From the NCBI RefSeq assembly GCF_001642575.1, contig NZ_LXNG01000017.1:1-64000 (forward strand): a stretch of DNA of 64,000 nt. Reading direction: 5' to 3'. Below, piece after piece: positions 9,496 to 17,642 of the stretch (position 1 is the stretch's first letter; each line of letters starts with the position of its first letter). Source of the DNA: Xanthomonas floridensis (lineage in GTDB: Bacteria > Pseudomonadota > Gammaproteobacteria > Xanthomonadales > Xanthomonadaceae). The translations under genes and the position numbers were made by a program. The notes under the pieces are model-generated. The model was not told the DNA's origin. It saw nothing but the letters and a program-made list of their open reading frames with translations, and searched no databases.

Positions 9496-10383
9496 ATGAG
9501 CAAGATCGCCTTTATCGGCCTGGGCAACATGGGTGGCCCGATGGCCGCCAACCTGATCAAGGCCGGGCACCAGTTGCGTGTGTTCGACCTGATGCCTGCT
9601 GCGCTGGACGCTGCTGCGGCCGCCGGCGCGCAGGCGGCCGGCTCGGCGCACGACACCCTGGCCGACGCCGAGATCGTCATTTCGATGTTGCCGGCCAGCC
9701 GCCACGTGGAAGGCCTGTACCTGGGCGATGGCGGCATCCTGGCGCAGATTCCGGACGGCGCGCTGGTTATCGACTGCAGCACCATCGCGCCGGTCTCCGC
9801 GCGCAAGGTGGCCGACGCTGCGCACGCACGCGGGTTGGCGATGCTGGATGCTCCGGTCTCCGGCGGCACTGCCGGTGCGGCGGCCGGCACGCTGACCTTC
9901 ATCATCGGTGGTGCTGCCGATGCACTGGAGCGTGCGCGTCCCGTGCTGCAGGCGATGGGCAAAAACATCTTCCACGTCGGCGACAACGGCGCCGGCCAGG
10001 TCGCCAAGCTGTGCAACAATATGGCGCTGGGCGTGATCATGGCCGCCACCGGCGAGGCGCTGGCCCTGGGTGTGGCGCAGGGTCTGGACCCGGCGGTGCT
10101 GTCGCAGATGATGGCGGTCAGCACCGGTCGCAGCTGGGCCACCGAGGTCTGCAATCCCTGGCCGGGCGTGCTGCCCAACGCGCCGGCTTCGCGCGGCTAC
10201 ACCGGTGGCTTCGGCAATGATTTGATGCTCAAGGACCTGGGGCTGGTGGCCGAATCGGCGGTGCAGGCCGGCGTCTCGATCCCGCTGGGCGAGCTGGCGC
10301 GCAATCTGTATGCGATGAATAGTCAGGCCGGTAACGGTGGGTTGGATTTTTCCAGCGTGGTCAAGCTGGTCGCCAAGGTTTGA
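9496..10383 (+). CDS. mmsB: 3-Hydroxyisobutyrate dehydrogenase
   Basis: 295-residue NAD-dependent dehydrogenase converting 3-hydroxyisobutyrate to methylmalonate semialdehyde, the substrate of MmsA. Seen: the N-terminal Rossmann motif GLGNMGGPMAANLIKAGH, the substrate site DAPVSGGTAGAAAGTLTF, and the catalytic Lys region GAGQVAKLCNN near residue 170. Length matches the family. GGAGAT lies shortly before the ATG. It closes the valine operon; its stop codon abuts a dispersed repeat. Confidence 0.95.
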   Translation: MSKIAFIGLGNMGGPMAANLIKAGHQLRVFDLMPAALDAAAAAGAQAAGSAHDTLADAEIVISMLPASRHVEGLYLGDGGILAQIPDGALVIDCSTIAPVSARKVADAAHARGLAMLDAPVSGGTAGAAAGTLTFIIGGAADALERARPVLQAMGKNIFHVGDNGAGQVAKLCNNMALGVIMAATGEALALGVAQGLDPAVLSQMMAVSTGRSWATEVCNPWPGVLPNAPASRGYTGGFGNDLMLKDLGLVAESAVQAGVSIPLGELARNLYAMNSQAGNGGLDFSSVVKLVAKV

Positions 10384-10432
10384 GAGCGGCTTAGACAGCC
10401 ACTGCGCCCACCGCCAAGTGGGCGTTGCCGGC
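10384..10432 (+). repeat. Stop-abutting repeat, copy 1 (left end only)
   Basis: Begins GAGCGGCTTAGACA directly after the mmsB stop and shares GAGCGGCT, ACCGCCAAG and GCCGG with the full copy at 40599. The right half seen in other copies is not recognisable here, so this is a truncated copy. Confidence 0.6.
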
Positions 10433-10512
10433 TTTGTAACTCGCCTTCGTCACGTACGTGATTGAACGGGGTGCGTAGGGTGCGCAGCGATGATCTGCGG
10501 CTCGGCTGCGAG

Positions 10513-10619
10513 GCCCTTGCCCCGCCTACCATCGCCGGACACGCCGCAAGTACATCCCGGCAGGCTCTGAGGCGGCATCCCTGCCGCATCAGGTCCCGCG
10601 ACAATAGGCGGGCAAGGGC
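10513..10619. repeat. Large palindromic intergenic element
   Basis: Outer arms GCCCTTGCCCCGCCTA (10513-10528) and TAGGCGGGCAAGGGC (10605-10619) are inverted with one bulge; inside, TGAGGCGGCA and TGCCGCATCA form a second, near-perfect stem around TCCC. I recognise the GCCGGACACGCCGCAAG core as resembling a sequence common between xanthomonad genes, from memory only. Confidence 0.5.
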
Positions 10620-10860
10620 CTGTCGAGATGGTCGGTATGCAAGCGTGCAAGCAGCGCATGCGGCGCGGCGTCTGATGAAGCGCGGTCTGGGTAGCCGCTT
10701 CCGCCCGAGCAATCGCGCTGTCACTACGACATCACTCCACCCGCCAATGAAGGCAGTGGGGTCAGTACGTGCCGCCATTGCGACGGTGTTCGAGCGAAAT
10801 TTTTGCCAGCCGCTTCACGTTGCTATCCGGCCCGGGCAAGACGGCGCAGTGCCGTGCTCA

Positions 10861-10880
10861 CGTGATGTGATTTCATCACG
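10861..10880. promoter_or_regulatory. Operator-like inverted repeat before the cation efflux gene
   Basis: CGTGATG-TGATTT-CATCACG is a perfect 7-bp inverted repeat with a 6-base spacer, ending 68 bp before the ATG. Such a dyad could bind a metal-responsive repressor; that is inference only. Confidence 0.4.
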
Positions 10881-10948
10881 CACAGGTGTAATAGTCTCCG
10901 CATGCCCACGCGCCTACTGTGTGCGCGCACTGCACGAGGCCGCACATC

Positions 10949-12004
10949 ATGGGACACGATCATAGCCACGCCCCCAGCGACATCCGCCACGAAGCACCGC
11001 TGTGGTGGGCGCTCGGCCTGACGGCGACCTTCCTGGTGGCTGAAGTCATCGGTGCGTTCGTGTCCAACAGTCTGGCCTTGCTGTCCGATGCCGCGCACAT
11101 GGCCACCGACACACTCGGCTTGATGATCGCATTGCTCGCCGTGCGCCTGAGCCGGCGCCCGGCCGATGCACGCCGTACCTACGGTTATGTGCGCCTGGAA
11201 GCGCTGGGGGCGCTGGTCAACGGTGCACTGCTGTTTGGCGTAGGTGCCTACATCCTGTGGGAAGCCGCGCAACGCTTTCGCACGCCACAGGAGATTTCCT
11301 CCAACGGCATGCTGTTGATCGCCGGGCTCGGCCTGGTGATCAATCTGATCGCCATGAAGCTGCTGCACGCCGGCAGTGGCGAAAGCCTCAACGTCAAGGG
11401 TGCCTACCTGGAGGTCTGGAGCGACATGCTCGGCTCGGTGGCGGTGATCATCGGTGCCTTGCTGATCCGCTGGACCGGCTGGCAGTGGATCGACCCGGTA
11501 CTGGCCGTGCTGATCGGCCTGTGGGTGCTGCCGCGCACCTGGGTACTGCTGCGCGAAGCGATCAACGTCTTGCTGGAAGGTGTGCCCAAGGGCATCGACC
11601 TGGCGCAGGTACGCCAGGCCCTGATCGGCTACCCGGGCGTGGACGATGTGCACGACCTGCATGTCTGGGCGCTGGCCTCCAGCACGCCTGCACTCACCGC
11701 GCACGTGGTGGTGGGCGAGTCCATCGACCGCGACCGCCTGCGCGACGCGCTCGGCACGCTCCTGCACGACCGCTTCGACATCGCCCACGTCACCTTGCAG
11801 GTGGAAAGTGGCGATTGCGGCACGCCGCCGTGTGGCACGCCGCTGCCCGCGCATGACGCCATGCCATCCGGCCACGTGCAGGGGCGTTCCACGCCGCAGT
11901 CGCATGCCGGTCACGCGCATGCCTCACCGCATTCCGATCGGACTCACTCCCACGGACATCACGCACATGGGCACTCCCATGCCCACGATGGTCACAGCCA
12001 CTAG
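10949..12004 (+). CDS. Cation diffusion facilitator (Zn/Cd/Co efflux)
   Basis: 351-residue inner-membrane proton/metal antiporter. It begins MGHDHSH, followed by six transmembrane segments; metal-site motifs SLALLSDAAHMATDTLG (segment II) and EVWSDMLGSVAVI (segment V) are clear, and LLEGVPKGIDL opens the cytoplasmic C-terminal domain. The last 50 or so residues are an extreme His-rich tail (SHGHHAHGHSHAHDGHSH), like CzcD/ZitB-type exporters with a metal-buffering tail. The ATG at 10949 is taken instead of an upstream frame start because it gives the family N-terminus. It stands alone, its stop abutting a repeat copy. Confidence 0.95.
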   Translation: MGHDHSHAPSDIRHEAPLWWALGLTATFLVAEVIGAFVSNSLALLSDAAHMATDTLGLMIALLAVRLSRRPADARRTYGYVRLEALGALVNGALLFGVGAYILWEAAQRFRTPQEISSNGMLLIAGLGLVINLIAMKLLHAGSGESLNVKGAYLEVWSDMLGSVAVIIGALLIRWTGWQWIDPVLAVLIGLWVLPRTWVLLREAINVLLEGVPKGIDLAQVRQALIGYPGVDDVHDLHVWALASSTPALTAHVVVGESIDRDRLRDALGTLLHDRFDIAHVTLQVESGDCGTPPCGTPLPAHDAMPSGHVQGRSTPQSHAGHAHASPHSDRTHSHGHHAHGHSHAHDGHSH

Positions 12005-12137
12005 GAGTGCCAACAAAACGAGTACGCAGCCGCGCGGCCGGTGCTCGGAATCGACATGTACCACTCATGCACTTGGGTTGTGAGCGCGCCGTCCACACCC
12101 ACCTGGCGACTATTGCCTACGTTTTGCCAGCTGCTCC
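12005..12137 (+). repeat. Stop-abutting repeat, copy 2
   Basis: Starts GAGTGCCAACAAAACG right after the stop of the efflux gene and ends CGTTTTGCCAGCTGCTCC, an inverted echo of its start. The interior shares GCCGGTGCTCGG, CACTC, GTCCACAC and CTACGTTTTG with the copy at 40599. The rest of the 290-bp gap up to 12293 shows nothing else clear. Confidence 0.7.
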
Positions 12138-12293
12138 CGATTGGCGAGACCCTGAAAGGCGTGCGGCATCCTGGCGCCTGGCGCCTGTAGCGGGCGGTGC
12201 GACAGTCAGGGCTGTGGTCGCGCGCAAGGCGGTTGCATCAGCTTCCAGACCGTATGATCGTGCCAGGACGGGGGCCGAAACGGGGGAGATGTG

Positions 12294-13577
12294 ATGGCAG
12301 CACAGGTCGAGCAACTCAACGCGCGCATCGCCGAGTTGATGCAGCAGGCGGGTGCGGAAGCATCGGCGGGGCGCTGGCAGCAGGCCGAGCAGTTGTGGCG
12401 GCAGGTGCGGCAGCTGTCGCCTGCGCATCCGCAGGCCCTGTACAGCCTCGGGGTGCACGCGCACCAGCGAGGCGATGCATTGGCCGCCCTCGAGTTTCTG
12501 CAAGGCGCGCGCGCAAGCAGCCCTGCCGATCCGATGATCGTGCTGACCATCGCCGTGGTGAAGCAGGCGCAGGGTGATATCGACGGGGAATGGCAGGCGA
12601 TCAGCGCGGTGCTGATAATCGATCCTTACTTCTTGCCCGGTTTGCTGGCCAAGGCGGCGTTTCTGGACGCGCGCGGCAGGACACGTGCGGCCGCCGGTGT
12701 CTACCGCGATGCACTGAAGGTGGCGCCGCCTGAGCCGCAATGGCCGGCGGTCCTGCGGCGCAAGCTCGCACGCGCAAGCCAGGCGGTGGAGCAGGACACG
12801 CTGGAGCTGGAAGCGCAGCTGCGTGCCGTGCTGCACGCCCCGCGCGCGTCGGTGGATGCTGCACTACACGGGCGCTGGGACGAGGCGGCAGCGATCGCAA
12901 GCGGCCGGAGTCGGCCGTTCCATTCTCAATCCAATCGCCTGCATATTCCCCGGCTACCGGCGGTGACCTTTCATGACATCGCGGCGTTTCCGTGGGTCGC
13001 TGCCCTGCAGGAACAGACAGCTGCCATCACCGAAGAATTGCACGCGGTGATGCACGGCGACAGGGAAGGGTTTGCGCCCTACATCGCCTACGCCGCCGGT
13101 CAGCCGGTGAACCAGTGGCAGGCGCTCAATCACTCGCCCGCATGGAGCTCGTATCCGCTCTGGCAGCACGGCCAGCCCGTCCAGTCGCATGTGCAGCGTT
13201 GCCCGGTGACCGCCGCAGCGCTGTCCCTGGTTGATGCGGCACGGATCGATGGGGTCTGCCCCAACGCGATGTTTTCGGTGCTTGCGCCGCACACCGTGAT
13301 CCCCCCGCATCATGGCGAAACCAATGCACGCCTGGTGGCGCATCTGCCGCTGATCGTGCCGGAAGGCTGCAGCTTCCGGGTGGGTTTTGACTGGCGCCGC
13401 TGGGAGGTCGGGCAGGTGCTGGTGTTCGATGATTCGATCGAGCATGAGGCGCGCAACGACAGCGCGCAGGCGCGCGTCGTGCTGATCTTCGATGTGTGGA
13501 ATCCATTGCTCAGCAACGAAGAGCGCGCCATGGTCAATGCGATGGAGACAGCCATCGCGAGCCACCGCGCCGGATGA
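12294..13577 (+). CDS. TPR protein with aspartyl/asparaginyl beta-hydroxylase domain
   Basis: 427-residue fusion. Residues about 10-190 are TPR-like helices (LYSLGVHAHQRGDALAALEF). The C-terminal half is an Asp/Asn beta-hydroxylase (AspH/LpxO-like) 2-oxoglutarate/Fe(II) domain: PPHHGETNARL with the first iron His near residue 340, the 2-oxoglutarate region, DDSIEHEARN with the second His near 384, and the Arg in ARVVLIFDVW. This family uses two His without the usual acid. No signal peptide, so cytoplasmic. ATG 12294 is chosen over GTG 12291 because GGGGGAG sits 6 bases upstream. It faces a TPR-sulfotransferase tail to tail. Substrate unknown: peptide, protein or lipid are all possible. Confidence 0.88.
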   Translation: MAAQVEQLNARIAELMQQAGAEASAGRWQQAEQLWRQVRQLSPAHPQALYSLGVHAHQRGDALAALEFLQGARASSPADPMIVLTIAVVKQAQGDIDGEWQAISAVLIIDPYFLPGLLAKAAFLDARGRTRAAAGVYRDALKVAPPEPQWPAVLRRKLARASQAVEQDTLELEAQLRAVLHAPRASVDAALHGRWDEAAAIASGRSRPFHSQSNRLHIPRLPAVTFHDIAAFPWVAALQEQTAAITEELHAVMHGDREGFAPYIAYAAGQPVNQWQALNHSPAWSSYPLWQHGQPVQSHVQRCPVTAAALSLVDAARIDGVCPNAMFSVLAPHTVIPPHHGETNARLVAHLPLIVPEGCSFRVGFDWRRWEVGQVLVFDDSIEHEARNDSAQARVVLIFDVWNPLLSNEERAMVNAMETAIASHRAG

Positions 13578-13597
13578 GCGCCGGCCGGCCGGCGCTC
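13576..13597. terminator. 22-bp perfect palindrome spanning two convergent stop codons
   Basis: The sequence from 13576 to 13597 (GAGCGCCGGCC and its exact complement) includes the last two bases of the hydroxylase stop (13575-13577) and the first two bases of the sulfotransferase stop (13596-13598 on the plus strand). A compact bidirectional terminator shared by the convergent pair, without a T-run. Confidence 0.6.
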
Positions 13598-15098
13598 ACT
13601 CCGCGATGGCGACACCGGCCCGGGTGAGCGCGTCCCGCAGTGGAGACAGTTGCGCGGCGTAAGCACGCCAGCGGCCCGACGCTTCACTGTGCAGCGGCCG
13701 GCGCACCTGCCAGTAGCTCGCAGTCCTGACCGCATTGCGCGCGCGATGGAAGTCCAGGCATTCCGGTTCCCAGGGCAGCTGCAGGAAGTCGAGCAGTGCG
13801 CGCAGCGTGGGCTCCGGGGCAGCAACAAAGGCGTCGTAATCGAAGGTATGGATGCTGTCCGGATACAGTGCCAGCCAATGGCGCATCAGTTGCGCATAGC
13901 TTGCATAGAAGTGGCCAATGTCCTCCAGCCTGCCCGCATAGCCGAACTGGTGCGGGTTGAGTTGCTGCATGAAGATCGACAGCCCGGTGTCCAGCGGGTG
14001 GCGGCGGGTGTGCACGATCCTGGCCAGAGGAAACAGCCGCTTGATCAGGCCGATCAGTTGAAAGTTGTCTGGACGCTTGTCGGTGATGTAGCGCAGCTGG
14101 GCTTGTTCCGGCACTGCCATCGCCACGCGTTGTCGGTAGCGGGCTGCCAGTTGCGTCAGCCTCTGCCCGGACAGCGCGTGCGCGGCTTGTGGAAACGGCG
14201 AGAGCGTCTGCGCAACCAGGCGCGGCAGCGCATCCAGCTCGCCTCCTGCGGCGATGTTCGGGTGGCGCGAAAGCACCTGCTCCAGCAAGGTCGAGCCGGA
14301 ACGGAACATCCCGCAGATAAACAAGGGCTCCGTCGTGTCGCGTGCAGCGGCCGACGTGTCGTGGCGGTGCTCCGGGTTGTCTTGCGCAAACACACAGGTC
14401 AGATCGGAAAAAAACTGCTCGATCCGCTGCGGGTCATAGCGCCTGGCCTGCGTGTGACCGTGGCGGTTGGCCGTGCTCGCCGCCGCAAAGGCAAGCTGAT
14501 GCAGTCCCAGGCGATCATAGGCCTGCGCCACCGCATGCGAGATGGTACTCATCAGCGCTGCGTCATGGCCCGCCACTGCGACTGCGCGGGCGAGGCCGGC
14601 CAGTCGCGCATCCGTCGCATGTGTGGGAGGATCCAGATGCAGCAGGCGCGCGCCGGCCTGCAGTTGCAGTGCATGCGTCGACGCGTCGGGATGGGCAATG
14701 CCGATGAGTCGCGAATACGCCGCGATCGCCTGATCGCGGTCTCCCAACTCCTCGTGCAGATTACCGAGATTGAGCAAGGCAGGCGGGTAGTCCGGGCGGC
14801 AGCGCAGCGCGCGCCCGAGTTCGTGCAGCGCCAGCGTGTCCTGATTCAACTGCTCGCTCAGCAGCGCGGCCCGGTTGAGGTGGATCTGCTCAGGGGCGTC
14901 CGCGCCACACCGCAACGCCTGCCCGTACGCGTCCAGTGCCGCTGCGGCTTCGCCGGTGCGGCGTAGCAGATAACCCAGGTTGTACCAGGCATCGGCGCAG
15001 TCCGGTTCGGCTTGCAGGATGTGTCGATAGGCGGCAATGGCCTGCGGCAGCTGTCCCTGCTGCAGAAGGTGCGCAGCCTGCTGCAAAGATGTCTTCAA
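13596..15098 (-). CDS. TPR-repeat sulfotransferase (copy 1)
   Basis: 500-residue protein: about four to five TPR units at residues 1-165 (AYRHILQAEPDCADAWYNLG, then similar 34-mers), then a Sulfotransfer-type domain. The PAPS 5'-phosphosulfate loop is FICGMFRSGSTLLEQ near residue 258; DKRPDNFQLIGLIKRLFPLA and HTRRHPLDTGLS form the 3'-phosphate site. It would transfer sulfate to a protein, peptide or carbohydrate; tyrosyl-protein sulfotransferases of bacteria and animals share this fold. No signal peptide. It starts at TTG 15098 with GAGG upstream, an uncommon start. Convergent with the hydroxylase and close to a second, related sulfotransferase. Confidence 0.88.
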   Translation of the reverse strand: MKTSLQQAAHLLQQGQLPQAIAAYRHILQAEPDCADAWYNLGYLLRRTGEAAAALDAYGQALRCGADAPEQIHLNRAALLSEQLNQDTLALHELGRALRCRPDYPPALLNLGNLHEELGDRDQAIAAYSRLIGIAHPDASTHALQLQAGARLLHLDPPTHATDARLAGLARAVAVAGHDAALMSTISHAVAQAYDRLGLHQLAFAAASTANRHGHTQARRYDPQRIEQFFSDLTCVFAQDNPEHRHDTSAAARDTTEPLFICGMFRSGSTLLEQVLSRHPNIAAGGELDALPRLVAQTLSPFPQAAHALSGQRLTQLAARYRQRVAMAVPEQAQLRYITDKRPDNFQLIGLIKRLFPLARIVHTRRHPLDTGLSIFMQQLNPHQFGYAGRLEDIGHFYASYAQLMRHWLALYPDSIHTFDYDAFVAAPEPTLRALLDFLQLPWEPECLDFHRARNAVRTASYWQVRRPLHSEASGRWRAYAAQLSPLRDALTRAGVAIAE

Positions 15099-15254
15099 TA
15101 CGCGGCCTCGACGTATGGATACCAGGTAACTGGCTGCAGCTTAGGCGGCGCGCCTTGGCTGTTCAATCGGCACGGGAGTGTGGTGGCAATGTCCGTACCA
15201 CTGGCTGGCGGTTGCCTTGTATGCTCACGCATTCTCGAAAGGCGAAGATGCACG

Positions 15255-15707
15255 ATGCACAAGCGGATGCTGTGGGGCCTGATGCTGCTGGGTTGCGCAT
15301 GGACTGCGGGCGCGCAGGAGATGCCCACGCACGCCTGCGCCTCGGTGCCCGATCCATTGCCGCGCCTGGCCTGCTATGACGCCAGCTTCCCGCCAACGCC
15401 GGCGGTGCGCGCTGCCGAAGCCAGCAGGGCGGTACGGGAATTCGGCCACGATGTGGCCCGCCCAGCGTCAGTGTCTGCCGACAAGCCGCCTGCGCAGGTC
15501 AGCGCCGCCGTGCTTGCAGTGGCGTATCGGACCGACGGCACCCGCATCGTGACACTGGATAACCAGCAGCGCTGGGCAGTGACCGAACCCACCAGTCGCG
15601 GTCACGTGGCCGAGCGTGATGTGGTGACGATCCGAAAGGCGGCGATGGGCAGTTTCATGTTGGTCACCCCGGGCGGTGTCGCCCTGCGCGCGCGCCGCGT
15701 CGATTGA
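15255..15707 (+). CDS. Small exported protein with a RLACYD motif
   Basis: 150 residues with a signal peptide (MHKRMLWGLMLLGCAWTAGA, cleavage before QE). The mature part opens with CASVPDPLPRLACYD, a short motif found in several periplasmic small-protein families including TagO/VasI-like proteins. The remainder has a beta-rich, SH3-like feel (VLAVAYRTDGTRIVTLDNQQ, VTIRKAAMGSFMLVTPGG). Start ATG 15255 follows GAAAGGCGAAG. It is divergent from sulfotransferase 1 and 38 bp before sulfotransferase 2. I do not recognise a function. Confidence 0.75.
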   Translation: MHKRMLWGLMLLGCAWTAGAQEMPTHACASVPDPLPRLACYDASFPPTPAVRAAEASRAVREFGHDVARPASVSADKPPAQVSAAVLAVAYRTDGTRIVTLDNQQRWAVTEPTSRGHVAERDVVTIRKAAMGSFMLVTPGGVALRARRVD

Positions 15708-15733
15708 TCTCGCGCATGATCAACGTGGGCGAT

Positions 15734-15740
15734 AAGGAGG
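15734..15740 (+). promoter_or_regulatory. Consensus ribosome binding site fixing a GTG start
   Basis: AAGGAGG, a full anti-16S match, is 5 bases before GTG 15746, deciding that start over the in-frame codons upstream at 15704-15716. Confidence 0.8.
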
Positions 15741-15745
15741 CAGGA

Positions 15746-17338
15746 GTGAGTGAAACCCCGCGAGAGCACATCCTGCGCGATGGATATCAGCTGCTGCGTC
15801 AGGGACGTTACCGCGAAGCGGTCGAACTGGCCGAGCGCGCCTGCGCGGATTACCCCATGGATGCGCACCTGCTTGAGCTGGCCAGCGAAGCCTGGCTGGC
15901 CAACGGCGATCCGGACACCGCGGCCGAACGTATCGAGGAGGCCGCATCGGTTGCGACGTCGCCCGTTGCGCTGCTGATCAAGTACGGCAGTTTGCTGGTG
16001 CAACTGCGCCGCCGCCGCGAGGCTCGCATGGTTGCGCAGCGTGCGCAGGCGCTGTCTGCGGGGGATGGAGCAGCGCTCTGGCAGATCGGCACGCTGCAGA
16101 GTGGCTGCCAGGACGTGGCTGCGGCACGCGATGCCTATCGGGACGCGCTGGCGCTGCTGGGCGAACAGCCACGGCTGATGTACGACCTTGCAACGATGCA
16201 GTTCTTCAGCGGCGAATTCGAAGCGGCGGAGCGCGTCCTGAATCGGCTGTTGCAGCTGATGCCAGGCGCTGGCGACGCCCTGTACCTGCGCGCCACGCTG
16301 CGGCGGCAGACCGTGCAGCAAAATCACCTGGACGACCTGCGTCGCAGGCTGGCCGCCTGCACGCTCGATCCCCCGGCCAGGGCCGCAGGCCTGTTTGCGC
16401 TGGCCAAGGAACTGGAGGATCTCGGGCAACACGCTGAGTCGTTTGAGACACTGACTGCGGCGGCGGCATGCAAGCGCGCAAGCCTGCAGTACGACGTCGC
16501 GGCCGAGTGCGCGCATATCGCTGCAATACGGGATGCTTACGGGCAACACACGTTGCAGGCCTTGCGTCCGGGGCAGGGGGGCGAAGGCGTGATCTTCATC
16601 GTTGGCTTGCCGCGATCGGGCACCACGCTGCTCGAACGGCTCCTCGTGCAGCGCGGTGGCGCACGTTCGGCAGGTGAGCTGATGGATTTCGGCGCCGTCC
16701 TCGGGGCGGCGACGTCTCGCGTGATGTCTGGTGATCCAGGGAAGGTGACTGCGGCACAGGCGTCGCTGCAGATCGATTTCGCCGCGCTCGGTGTGGAGTA
16801 TGTTCGCGGCGCCCGCGAGGTCGTACAGGGGCATCCGGTACTGATCGACAAGATGCCGATCAACTATCTCTACTGTGGAATGATCGCCACTGCGTTGCCC
16901 AAGGCCCGCATCATCCATCTGGTGCGCGACCCGCTCGACACCTGCTACGCCATGTACAAGACGTTGTTCTACAACGCCTATCCGTTTTCGTACAGGCTCG
17001 AGGAGATTGCCGAGTACTACCTTGCATACCGGCAGACCATGCAGCACTGGCACACCGTGCTGCCGGGACAGATTCTCGATGTGCGCTACGAGGACCTGGT
17101 GCGCGAAACCGACACCCAGATGGCACGCGTGCTCCAGTGGTGCGGGCTCGCGCCGGGCGATGCACCTCCCGAACTGGACGAGGTGGCGTTTGTTACCGCA
17201 AGCGCGGCGCAGGTGCGCGGAGAGGTGCATCAACGGTCGGTGCACGGCTCTCGTCGGCACCTGTCGGGGCTCGGTGTGTTGGTCGATCGGCTACAGGCGG
17301 GCGGCTTCGCGCTGGCGGATTTGAAAGAATCTTGCTGA
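15746..17338 (+). CDS. TPR-repeat sulfotransferase (copy 2)
   Basis: 530 residues. TPR-like helices fill about residues 5-230; the sulfotransferase domain follows with the PAPS loop FIVGLPRSGTTLLERLLVQR (near 281-300), SAGELMDFG, LIDKMPINYLYCGMIATALP and HLVRDPLDTCYAMYKTLF for the 3'-phosphate. Same architecture as the copy at 13596 but clearly divergent in sequence. GTG start supported by a consensus ribosome site. A TonB receptor gene begins 305 bp downstream on the same strand, and the small exported protein lies just upstream. Probably acts in the cytosol on a peptide or protein; the acceptor is unknown. Confidence 0.9.
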   Translation: MSETPREHILRDGYQLLRQGRYREAVELAERACADYPMDAHLLELASEAWLANGDPDTAAERIEEAASVATSPVALLIKYGSLLVQLRRRREARMVAQRAQALSAGDGAALWQIGTLQSGCQDVAAARDAYRDALALLGEQPRLMYDLATMQFFSGEFEAAERVLNRLLQLMPGAGDALYLRATLRRQTVQQNHLDDLRRRLAACTLDPPARAAGLFALAKELEDLGQHAESFETLTAAAACKRASLQYDVAAECAHIAAIRDAYGQHTLQALRPGQGGEGVIFIVGLPRSGTTLLERLLVQRGGARSAGELMDFGAVLGAATSRVMSGDPGKVTAAQASLQIDFAALGVEYVRGAREVVQGHPVLIDKMPINYLYCGMIATALPKARIIHLVRDPLDTCYAMYKTLFYNAYPFSYRLEEIAEYYLAYRQTMQHWHTVLPGQILDVRYEDLVRETDTQMARVLQWCGLAPGDAPPELDEVAFVTASAAQVRGEVHQRSVHGSRRHLSGLGVLVDRLQAGGFALADLKESC

Positions 17339-17642
17339 ACCCGCGATGGAAAAAGCGAGCTGCAGCAGACCACTCGCAGGTCCAGGGCGCGCGCCGGACG
17401 CTGCGCACCTTTCTGGGGAATCTGTGCACCGCTGAGGCGCATGATTTAACGGGGCTTTAATTTTCCTCAACATCGTCTTAACATCGGGTTGGCAACTTTT
17501 TTGGGCGCCTATTCGCCCTCGTTAGCCAATGTGGCCTGCGCTTTTTGGGCGCTCGCCAACGTCGTCGCAGTGGTTCCGCACCTGTGCTTCCCCAGAGCCA
17601 GGCCTTGCCCTGCGCTATCCGTTCGGACTGTCGGAGAGAGAG
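17339..17642. other. Leader and promoter region of the second TonB receptor
   Basis: No gene seen. The stretch about 17443-17505 is notably AT-rich for this genome (TTTAACGGGGC, TTTAATTTTCC, CTTAACATC), so a promoter probably lies there, giving a leader of 150 bases or so. I could not assign -35/-10 boxes. Confidence 0.4.

Larger units (their letters stand above)
10384..10948. other. 565-bp gene-free region
   Basis: Holds the truncated repeat at its left end, the palindromic element at 10513-10619 and the inverted repeat at 10861-10880. Open frames in both directions here lack a good start site and have no family features; I see no gene. Confidence 0.5.

Noticed and set aside
10462..10965. 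167-codon frame upstream of the efflux gene
   Set aside because: Runs through palindromic repeats and the putative operator, with no family features.
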